A stretch of 6,006 bases of DNA, from NCBI GenBank assembly GCA_021798655.1, contig JAJZFE010000402.1, forward strand, positions 1 to 6,006, in the 5' to 3' direction. The stretch's first letter is position 1; the number at the start of each line of letters is the position of its first letter. This document shows positions 1-6,006 of the stretch, one piece after another. The stretch comes from Acidobacteriota bacterium (GTDB lineage Bacteria > Acidobacteriota > Terriglobia > Terriglobales > Acidobacteriaceae). The position numbers and the translations under genes were made by a program. Under the pieces are notes generated by a model. That model did not search any database and was not told the origin of the DNA. It saw only the letters and a list, made by a program, of their open reading frames with translations.

Positions 1-2570
1 CGGCTGCCGAACGCGGGGGCGACTTCTCTGCGCTGCTCGCGATCAGCGCCTCGAACCAGCTCTATAACCCATACAGCGGCGTGCTCGTGGGCAAGAACGT
101 AAGCCGGCAGGCGATTCCGAACAACTGCCTCGTGACCATCTGCAATGGCCTGCCTGGTGCAGGATTGACGCTGGACCCCGTGGCCCAGGCCTACATGAAG
201 TTGATTCCCGCGCCGAACTACTCGGGTGCCTCCACCGGCGCCGATGGCGAGAACAACTTCTTTGCCAGCGACCCCACGACGAATAACTATCGCTCGCACG
301 CGGGCACCATGGACTGGAACATCTCGTCAAAGAACAAGCTCCGGTTTGAAGCGCACCACAGCAACTATGTATCAGCGTCGGGCCAGACCTTCGGCAACTC
401 GTTGACGGGCTCCACGCAGGACACAGTGCTGGAAGGTGGACAGTTGGATGATGTGCATACGTTCACCTCGACATTGACGTTGGAGACACGACTCGGGCTG
501 AGCCGCTACATCACCAGTTCTGAGCCAAACAGCGCGGGCCAGAGCCCGTCAACTGTAGGCATGCCGGACTACGTCGCGGCCAACTCCACACTGCTGGCGC
601 TGCCCAGCTTCTCGTTCAGTGACGCCTCCGGCATTCAGGGCCTGAGCGGTTCGCCAGGCAGCACCGAGGCTTACGACACGATTCAGCTCTACACCAGCCT
701 GAACAAGATTGTGGGACACCACAACATCAAGGTCGGTGCGGACATCCGTGCGTACAAAGACTCGTTCCTTTCGCCCGGCGCGGCGGACGGCACGTTCAAG
801 TTCAGCGCAGGGTCCAACGGCTTTGTGACCTCCGGCCCCGCCGGCGCGACCAGCGGCGCGAACCAGCTATTCGGCGCAGCGTTTGCACTGTTTGATCTGG
901 GCCTGCCCAACAGCGGCTCGTTCAACGTGGCGACAAAGTTCCAATACTCCAGCTGGTATAACGCCTTCTTCGCGCAGGACGACTGGAAGATGACGCACAA
1001 CTTCACCGTGAGCTACGGTCTGCGCGTGGACCATGAGACACCGTCGGTGGAGAGCGCGAACCACCAGGTCGTGGGCTTCAACCCGACCGCAGTCAACGCA
1101 GCGACGGCGGCGGCCATCGCCAACTACACCACAGCGCCGAACGCTGCGCTCGCAGTGAGCGCGTTCCAACCAACAGGCAACGTGATCTACGCGACGGGCA
1201 ACAACCGTGCAGCGTACAGCACCGCACCTGCTTACGTAAGCCCACGCATCGGCTTTGCCTATGCGCCGGACTTCGCTCACGGCACACTTGCGATTCGCGG
1301 CGGCTTTGCGGTCTATGTGAATCCGTTCACGGACTACGGCGGCAACTTCGGCCCAGAGTATGGCTACAGCCAGTCGACCAACTTCGTGGGTTCAAACAAC
1401 TCCAACCTCTCGCCCGCGACGGTGCTTTCGAACCCCTTCCCCACGGCGACGACACCGCAGGGCGGCGTGCCCAACCCCATCGTGCAGCCCTATGGCTCCA
1501 CGTATGGCATCAACACGCAGCTGGGTGCCGACATCACCTACTTCGCTCCATTCAAGGTGCCTTATTCGGAGCACTACACGTTGGACGTCCAGAAGCAGAT
1601 CGGTCATAGCTGGCTCTTCGAAGTCGGCTACGTCGGCGATCATCAGGTGCACAACTACATCAGCAACAATACAAATGCGGTGCCGTTGCTGCCGCTGCTG
1701 AGCCGTTCACCGCAGCTGGATCCCACGGTGAACTCGTTCTTCAGTGCGTCGCTGGCCAACCCGTTCAAGGGCACGATGAGCTCGGTCGCGCCTGCGGCGT
1801 CAACAGGACTGAACACGGGCTCTACAATCAGCGTGGGCACGCTGTTACAGGCACTGCCCGAGTACAGCAGCGTGACCTACGGCCACGATCCTGTGTCCGG
1901 TGGCAACTTCAACTCCGTGCTGGCCAAGGTGCAGAAGCAGATGTCGCAGGGCTTGCAGTTCGAGTTCAACTACATCTACTCGCGCAGCATGGGCGCAAGC
2001 AGCCAGCTGAATGCAGGCGACAAGCTGTGGTACGGCGAGACCACCTCGGACTTCCCGGAGCACGCCTCGCTGAGCATGATCTACCAGCTGCCCTTCGGCA
2101 AGGGCCGCCGCTTCCTCAACAACTCGCGCCTGCTCGACGAGTTGATCGGGGGCTATGAGGTGTCAACCATCTACCAGTACCTCTCTGGCACACCGCTGCA
2201 GTGGGGCAATGTGGATTACACCGGCAACTACAAGGACTTTGCCAACAACCCCCACAACTACCTGGGCGAGACGTTCAACACAGCGAACTTCTACACCGGC
2301 AAGAACCAGCCCAACGGGAACAACTACCGCACGTTCCCGCTGTACCTGCTGCGCAGCGACCCAAGCAACAATCTCGACGCGACAGTGCTGAAGAACTTCA
2401 CGATCTTCCACAGCCTGGTGCTCCAGCCGCGCCTTGACGCGTTCAACGCGCTGAACCATCCGCAGTTCAGCGGAGCCAGCACGTCGCCTACATCGTCGTC
2501 GTTCGGCAAGGTGAACAGCCAGTTGAACAGCAGCCGTCAGTTGCAGGTAGGTGTCCACCTGCAGTTCTAA
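1..2570 (+). CDS. Oar-like TonB-dependent outer-membrane receptor, C-terminal part (5' truncated by window edge)
   Basis: The reading frame is open from base 3 to the TAA at 2568-2570 and gives 855 residues with no start inside the window. Family members are usually over 1000 residues, so the signal peptide, the carboxypeptidase-regulatory-like domain and most of the plug are probably upstream. What remains is mainly the outer-membrane beta-barrel. Counting from the first visible codon, family-typical passages are GDFSALL (6-12), DPVAQAYMKLIPAPN (about 58-72), FFAQDDW (322-328), an 'SPRIGFAYAP' segment, LPFGKGRRF (696-704), FNALNHPQF (814-822) and a final Phe suited to barrel assembly. The protein is rich in Asn, Ser, Gly and aromatic residues, as in surface loops. 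Two Cys at residues 42 and 47 may form a small disulfide loop. The role is energised uptake or binding of a large substrate. A glycan ligand is inferred only from the neighbouring hydrolases. The family call is strong; the substrate is unknown. Confidence 0.93.
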   Translation, partial: AAERGGDFSALLAISASNQLYNPYSGVLVGKNVSRQAIPNNCLVTICNGLPGAGLTLDPVAQAYMKLIPAPNYSGASTGADGENNFFASDPTTNNYRSHAGTMDWNISSKNKLRFEAHHSNYVSASGQTFGNSLTGSTQDTVLEGGQLDDVHTFTSTLTLETRLGLSRYITSSEPNSAGQSPSTVGMPDYVAANSTLLALPSFSFSDASGIQGLSGSPGSTEAYDTIQLYTSLNKIVGHHNIKVGADIRAYKDSFLSPGAADGTFKFSAGSNGFVTSGPAGATSGANQLFGAAFALFDLGLPNSGSFNVATKFQYSSWYNAFFAQDDWKMTHNFTVSYGLRVDHETPSVESANHQVVGFNPTAVNAATAAAIANYTTAPNAALAVSAFQPTGNVIYATGNNRAAYSTAPAYVSPRIGFAYAPDFAHGTLAIRGGFAVYVNPFTDYGGNFGPEYGYSQSTNFVGSNNSNLSPATVLSNPFPTATTPQGGVPNPIVQPYGSTYGINTQLGADITYFAPFKVPYSEHYTLDVQKQIGHSWLFEVGYVGDHQVHNYISNNTNAVPLLPLLSRSPQLDPTVNSFFSASLANPFKGTMSSVAPAASTGLNTGSTISVGTLLQALPEYSSVTYGHDPVSGGNFNSVLAKVQKQMSQGLQFEFNYIYSRSMGASSQLNAGDKLWYGETTSDFPEHASLSMIYQLPFGKGRRFLNNSRLLDELIGGYEVSTIYQYLSGTPLQWGNVDYTGNYKDFANNPHNYLGETFNTANFYTGKNQPNGNNYRTFPLYLLRSDPSNNLDATVLKNFTIFHSLVLQPRLDAFNALNHPQFSGASTSPTSSSFGKVNSQLNSSRQLQVGVHLQF

Positions 2571-2583
2571 CCGCAACCCACAA

Positions 2584-2627
2584 CAACGCGGCGCGAGGGC
2601 AATGCCCTTTCGCCGCGTTGCTGTTTT
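2584..2627 (+). terminator. Rho-independent terminator of the receptor gene
   Basis: A perfect 10-bp stem pairs 2584-2593 (caacgcggcg) with 2611-2620 (cgccgcgttg). Inside it a second 5-bp stem pairs 2596-2600 (agggc) with 2604-2608 (gccct) around an aat loop. A short T run (2624-2627) follows three bases after the stem. The hairpin starts 13 bases after the receptor stop codon. Read on the - strand it is followed by few T residues, so it is best assigned to the + strand receptor gene, though a strong hairpin between convergent genes may also slow transcription from the fucosidase side. Confidence 0.8.
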
Positions 2628-2648
2628 AAGCGGAGTCTTCAACTGAGA

Positions 2649-4058
2649 TTAGAGAACGCCGACGCGGTAGCGCTTCCACTCGGGCCGGATGGAGTGGTGA
2701 TCGACGACGGGCGGGCGGTCGCACTCCAGCTCCAGCACCGTAATCGGGCTGTCCGGAGCAGAGGGCGGCAGGCCCGTGATGCGAAGCGTCGTCTCGTCCT
2801 GTGTGAAGTGCAGCGACTGCCCTGTCTTGAGCACCTTGGCCGAGAGCACCTTCGCCTGCACACCGCCCACCGCGACCACCGTCATGGGTTCATAGAAGCT
2901 GAGCCACTGCGAGGCCGGCGTAGGCGCAGGCCAGAAGTAGACGTGGACATACAGCGTGTTGCCGCGACGCGTGAAGTTATCGTAGTTGCCAAAGCTGATC
3001 GACGCTCCGCCGTCCGTGCCATAGATCGCGTGACCATTTGTAGCGAGCCACGTGCCGACAGTTTCGAGTATCGCGACCGACGCGGCGGGCACGGTGCCAT
3101 CCGGCTCAGGTCCGATATTCAGCAGGTAGTTCCCGCCCTGCTGCGCGCAGGTGGTCAGGTCGTTGAGGATGTGTTTGGGCGTCTTCCACTCTGTGTCGTT
3201 GCGTTGATACCCCCAGCCGAGGTTCATCGTGTCGCACGTCTCCCATGCGCGCTTGGCGGCCTCGATCTTGTGCTCGGGTGTGGAGAAGTCACCGGCGAGG
3301 CCGTTGCGATTGTTCACAATAATCTCGGGCTGCAGCTCAAAGACCATACGATTCATCTCATCGGCCCGCCACTGCTCCGGCGTCAGCGGCCAATCCACGT
3401 CGTACCAGAGGATGTCGATCTTGCCATAGTTCGTCAGCAACTCGCGCAACAGGCCGTGCGTGTACTCCACGAATCTCTGGCGGGCTGCGGCGTCGGTGGC
3501 ACAGATCGCGCCGTCCGGATGGTGCCAGTCCATCAGCGAGTAGTAGAAGCCGACGCGCAGACCCTCAGCGCGAGCAGCCTCGACGAACTCACGCACAATA
3601 TCGCGGCCAGGGCCTTGCTGCTTTGCGTTGTAGTCCGTGAGCTTCGTTTCCCACAGGCAGAAGCCCTCATGGTGCTTGGTGGTGAGCACCATGTATTTTT
3701 GCCCCGCACGCCGCGCAAGACGCGCCCACTCACGCGCCGCTCCAGGCTTCGGATGAAAGTGCTTTGCGAGGATTTCATATTGCGGAATGGGTACGCCCTC
3801 CGACTCCAGCACCCACTCCTGCTGCCCGATCACGCTGTAGAGGCCATAGTGGATGAACATGCCAAACTTCGCCTCGCGCCACCACGCAAGGCGCTGCTCG
3901 CGCGTGTCCTCCTGCACCTTCAGCGTGTGCGCCGTCGTCTCCGTCTGCGCAGCACCTTTCTCCTGCGCTGGCGCGGGGTTTGCGTGTACCAGCGAGACGC
4001 CTGCTGTCGCTGCGCCGAGGCTCTTCAGGAACGATCTCCGGTTCAGATCCATACTCAT
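2649..4058 (-). CDS. Tat-exported alpha-L-fucosidase, glycoside hydrolase family 29
   Basis: This complete 469-residue enzyme should hydrolyse terminal alpha-L-fucose from glycans with retention of configuration, in the periplasm or outside the cell. Residues 5-12 (LNRRSFLK) form a twin-arginine motif, followed by a hydrophobic stretch and a likely cleavage after about residue 31 (ANPAPA). The GH29 barrel covers about 50-345, with FGMFIHYGLYSV (65-76), TKHHEGFCLW (127-136), DILWYDVDWP (215-224) and NYLLNIGPEPDG (310-321). By family comparison D220 is the nucleophile. E262 in STPEHK is the probable acid/base; its distance of 42 residues matches what I recall for the Thermotoga enzyme. The segment WETCDTMNLGWGY (272-284) differs slightly from the common WETCMTMNDSWGY. 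Residues after about 350 look like the usual C-terminal beta-sandwich. ATG at 4058 is chosen because a Shine-Dalgarno-like site sits 6 bases upstream; the ATG at 4052 is less well spaced. The gene converges on the receptor and diverges from the GH30-like gene. Confidence 0.95.
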   Translation of the reverse strand: MSMDLNRRSFLKSLGAATAGVSLVHANPAPAQEKGAAQTETTAHTLKVQEDTREQRLAWWREAKFGMFIHYGLYSVIGQQEWVLESEGVPIPQYEILAKHFHPKPGAAREWARLARRAGQKYMVLTTKHHEGFCLWETKLTDYNAKQQGPGRDIVREFVEAARAEGLRVGFYYSLMDWHHPDGAICATDAAARQRFVEYTHGLLRELLTNYGKIDILWYDVDWPLTPEQWRADEMNRMVFELQPEIIVNNRNGLAGDFSTPEHKIEAAKRAWETCDTMNLGWGYQRNDTEWKTPKHILNDLTTCAQQGGNYLLNIGPEPDGTVPAASVAILETVGTWLATNGHAIYGTDGGASISFGNYDNFTRRGNTLYVHVYFWPAPTPASQWLSFYEPMTVVAVGGVQAKVLSAKVLKTGQSLHFTQDETTLRITGLPPSAPDSPITVLELECDRPPVVDHHSIRPEWKRYRVGVL

Positions 4059-4064
4059 GGGCTA

Positions 4065-4071
4065 CCACCTT
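4065..4071 (-). promoter_or_regulatory. Ribosome binding site of the fucosidase gene
   Basis: On the - strand this reads AAGGTGG, partly complementary to the 16S rRNA 3' end, and lies 6 bases before ATG 4058. The second in-frame ATG (4052) would have a 12-base gap, so the site favours the upstream start. Confidence 0.6.
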
Positions 4072-4096
4072 CTTGCGGGACTTGGCCGCCTTGCGA

Positions 4097-4108
4097 CGGA
4101 ATGTTCCG
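4097..4108. repeat. Short inverted repeat in the divergent intergenic region (possible operator)
   Basis: CGGAA-TG-TTCCG is a 5+2+5 inverted repeat. It lies 38 bases upstream of the fucosidase start, inside its probable leader. A half-site-like CGGAAT recurs at 4135-4140. The repeat is compact enough to be a dimeric regulator site, but an arm of this length can arise by chance. No regulator gene is in the window. Confidence 0.25.
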
Positions 4109-4148
4109 CCGCACGACTGCACCTTATGGATACACGGAATCGACGCTA

Positions 4149-4179
4149 TTGACACCTGCTTGTTTGAGGCTCGCATAAT
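4149..4179 (+). promoter_or_regulatory. Candidate sigma-70-type promoter of the GH30-like gene
   Basis: A consensus -35 hexamer TTGACA (4149-4154) is followed after 19 bases by CATAAT (4174-4179), one mismatch from the -10 consensus. The spacer is two bases longer than ideal. Transcription would begin near 4186, only about six bases before ATG 4192, which fits the absence of a Shine-Dalgarno sequence there and suggests a leaderless or nearly leaderless message. Confidence 0.45.
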
Positions 4180-4191
4180 GTGTTGACCGCC

Positions 4192-6006
4192 ATGCGAATC
4201 CAACCCGACAACCGACGTTCCACGATGTCCGCCATCACACTCCTGATCGCTCTGAGCCTCGGCTGCATGGGCTTGTCTGCACAGCAGGCCGTGCCGCTGC
4301 CCGTTGCGCCTGCGACCAGCACTGAAGGTGCAGCAGAGTTTCACTTTGCGTCCGACGGACCGATCGGCCCGGGCTGGGGCCGGCCCGACGAGATCGCGCG
4401 GTTCTACGTGCACGAGCAGCTGCCCACATTCTTCACGCGCACGGTCGTGCTGCAACATGCCATCCCTGCGGACGCGCAGCTGCAGTGGCTCTTCACCGGT
4501 CCCCATGCGGGCTTCACGGTGGAGCTGAGCGCGAACAGGGTGCGGCTGTACCAGCGGTACTATGACTCTGCCGGGCTGTACAACGGTCAGGGCAACTACC
4601 CGCAGAAGATCGTGCGCGACGACGAGCGCCAGTTCACCGGCGAGGCGCGCACCCTCACCGTGACGACGGACTCGCACCTGTCTGTGACAGTGCTGGTCAA
4701 TGGCGTCGTCGTGATCACACAGAGCTGCGTCTTCGACGTGACGCGCCAGCAGTTGATGCTCTCTGCGCCGCGCACAAGGCACCTCCTGGTAGACGGCGCT
4801 GTGCTCAACGAAGCACCAACACGCGCCACTGTGACCGTGCACGAGGACCAACGCCACCAGACCATCCTCGGCTTCGGCGGCAGCCCCAGCATACCCGCTT
4901 ATGCCGCGCTCAGCGAAGCAGGCAAGGCGCAGTACTGGAAGCTGCTGCAGCAGTACAACCTGCTGATCCATCGCGAGTATCCGGCCAGCTCCGCGTTAAA
5001 GGCCGACCTCTCCAACTACACCGACCTCAAGGACGCCACACCGCACTATTACGGCGACAACTTCCCGAACGGTGAGAATTCCAGCTTCGAGTACAGCAAA
5101 CACATTCAACAGATGGGCGGTGAGGTGTTGTATGAGGTGTGGGCCCTGCCAGCTTGGGCGCAGACCGAGTCGAAAGAGCCCGGCAAGCCGATGATCGACA
5201 TGTGGAACAAGCCAGTTCACAAGGTGGCCGACCCGGAGAAGTACGCGACGATCCTGGTGGGCTACTGCAAACGTGCCCTGGCCGAGACAGGCCACGCTCC
5301 GGAGATGGTGGGCGTACAGAATGAGGCCGACGAGCCCACGGATGTCTTTGCAGCGATGACGACGACGCTGCGCCGGCGTCTCGATGAGGCAGGCTTCAAG
5401 AGCACGAAGATCCAGATGGCCGACGCGAGCTACCTGTACGTGGGCATCGACCGTGCCAAGGCACTGCGTGCGCTCGGCGACGCGTGGCGCGACACGGACT
5501 ACGTGGCCTCGCACCAGTACGACTATCAACGCTTTCTCGCGAACCCCGACCTGTACGACGAGCGGCTGCGCGCAATGCACGAGGCCGCCGATGGCAAGCC
5601 GTTTCTCGCAACGGAGATCTGCTTGAACGACGCGCACTATCAGGAGAGTTCGTATCGCCTGGCGTTTGCGCTCGCCCAGCTATACCACAAGGACCTCACC
5701 GAGATGGATGCCGTTTCGCTGATGTACTGCTGGCTGCTGCTGGACGTGGAGCAGCCAAGCTTTGGCGGATCGCGTTCGCTGCTGGTGCCGGACAGAACGA
5801 ACAGTGGAATGCCCGTGGCCTCCAGCTTTCAACTGCGTGCACTGGGCGCGTTCAGCCGCGACATTCTCAAGGGCATGTCGCGCGTGAGCGTGGACAGCAG
5901 CGAACCCGATCTGCTGGTGAGCGGTTACAAGGACGCGAACAACGAGACGTTGGTGCTGCTGAACCGCTCGACAGAGACAGCGCAGGTTACCATCGCGGGG
6001 ACAGCA
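4192..6006 (+). CDS. Exported GH30-like glycoside hydrolase with N-terminal beta-rich domain (3' truncated by window edge)
   Basis: The frame from ATG 4192 stays open for 605 codons to the window end. Residues 1-30 look like a signal peptide: basic N-region with R8-R9, hydrophobic core 14-28, probable cleavage after LSA (28-30). The start at M12 would lose the arginines, so 4192 is preferred; neither start has a clear ribosome binding site. Residues about 45-210 form a beta-rich, lectin-like-looking domain I cannot name. The barrel begins at QTILGFGGSPS (223-233), a GH30-type opening, with R261 after the next strand, ALPAW (318-322), VGVQNEAD (373-380), SHQYDY (440-445) and FLATEIC (471-477). 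By comparison with clan GH-A, E378 is the acid/base and E475 the nucleophile; their 97-residue spacing fits GH30. From about 575 (YKDANNETLVLLNRS) a C-terminal beta-sandwich begins and is cut off. The family should be a retaining beta-glycosidase; the substrate cannot be read from the sequence. GH30 is the best match, but a related clan-A family is possible. Confidence 0.8.
   Translation, partial: MRIQPDNRRSTMSAITLLIALSLGCMGLSAQQAVPLPVAPATSTEGAAEFHFASDGPIGPGWGRPDEIARFYVHEQLPTFFTRTVVLQHAIPADAQLQWLFTGPHAGFTVELSANRVRLYQRYYDSAGLYNGQGNYPQKIVRDDERQFTGEARTLTVTTDSHLSVTVLVNGVVVITQSCVFDVTRQQLMLSAPRTRHLLVDGAVLNEAPTRATVTVHEDQRHQTILGFGGSPSIPAYAALSEAGKAQYWKLLQQYNLLIHREYPASSALKADLSNYTDLKDATPHYYGDNFPNGENSSFEYSKHIQQMGGEVLYEVWALPAWAQTESKEPGKPMIDMWNKPVHKVADPEKYATILVGYCKRALAETGHAPEMVGVQNEADEPTDVFAAMTTTLRRRLDEAGFKSTKIQMADASYLYVGIDRAKALRALGDAWRDTDYVASHQYDYQRFLANPDLYDERLRAMHEAADGKPFLATEICLNDAHYQESSYRLAFALAQLYHKDLTEMDAVSLMYCWLLLDVEQPSFGGSRSLLVPDRTNSGMPVASSFQLRALGAFSRDILKGMSRVSVDSSEPDLLVSGYKDANNETLVLLNRSTETAQVTIAGTA

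Noticed and set aside
81..83. GTG at 81 as the start of the receptor gene
   Set aside because: The same frame is open back to base 3 and already codes the family-typical GDFSALL segment there, so the true start is upstream of the window.
2694..4178. Long open frame of 494 codons on the + strand, opposite the fucosidase
   Set aside because: It is antisense to a clear GH29 gene. Its translation is dominated by Arg, His, Leu and Val without any domain, as expected for the complement of a GC-rich coding frame.
4059..4191. Promoter for the fucosidase on the - strand
   Set aside because: I looked for paired -35/-10 elements. Only a weak CATAAG-like -10 (plus-strand 4123-4128) was found, without a matching -35 at suitable spacing, so none is annotated.
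4213..4227. NRRSTM as a twin-arginine signal in the GH30-like protein
   Set aside because: It has the arginine pair but lacks the following Phe-Leu-Lys-type residues that are clear in the fucosidase, so Sec export is more likely.
4255..4269. Possible lipoprotein signal (LSLGC, Cys 25) in the GH30-like protein
   Set aside because: The residues before the Cys (S-L-G) do not follow the usual lipobox order, and an ordinary cleavage site LSA|QQ lies five residues further on.
3775..4971. Open frame of 398 codons on the - strand spanning the GH30-like gene start, the intergenic region and the fucosidase start
   Set aside because: It overlaps two well-supported genes in other frames, and its C-terminal part is an out-of-frame reading of the fucosidase. 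Its composition is Arg/His/Val-rich with no recognisable domain.
4996..5637. Open frame of 213 codons on the - strand within the GH30-like gene
   Set aside because: It lies wholly opposite the catalytic barrel coding sequence, and the + strand frame carries the conserved catalytic motifs.

Overview
The window looks like part of a glycan-utilisation region of a GC-rich Gram-negative bacterium. The best guess is an acidobacterium of the Terriglobus/Edaphobacter/Granulicella kind. The strongest clue is the large Oar-like TonB-dependent receptor. Its passages 'GDFSALL', 'DPVAQAYMKLIPAPN', 'FFAQDDW', 'LPFGKGRR' and 'FNALNHPQF', and its C-terminal aromatic residue, are typical of the many paralogues in those genomes. 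This assignment comes from family recognition, not from a database search.

Layout: (1) Bases 1-2570, + strand: C-terminal 855 residues of the receptor; its start lies upstream of the window. (2) Bases 2571-2648: a 78-base convergent gap with a strong two-tier hairpin and a short T run, the probable receptor terminator. (3) Bases 2649-4058, - strand: a complete GH29 alpha-L-fucosidase with a twin-arginine signal peptide and recognisable catalytic residues. (4) Bases 4059-4191: a 133-base divergent intergenic region with a ribosome binding site for the fucosidase, a small inverted repeat and a good -35/-10 candidate for the gene on the right. (5) Bases 4192-6006, + strand: the first 605 residues of an exported, divergent GH30-like glycoside hydrolase with a beta-rich domain in front of the barrel; it runs off the right edge.

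Working model (inference): the receptor takes up or binds a sugar or oligosaccharide at the outer membrane. The fucosidase, exported folded through Tat, removes alpha-L-fucose. The GH30-like enzyme attacks a beta-linked backbone or side chain of the same fucosylated glycan. The divergent arrangement of the two hydrolases would allow shared control from the short intergenic region, although no regulator gene is visible. I see no mobile element, CRISPR array, tRNA, rRNA or defence system, and nothing that amounts to a clearly new system. The least ordinary object is the GH30-like protein with its unassigned N-terminal domain.
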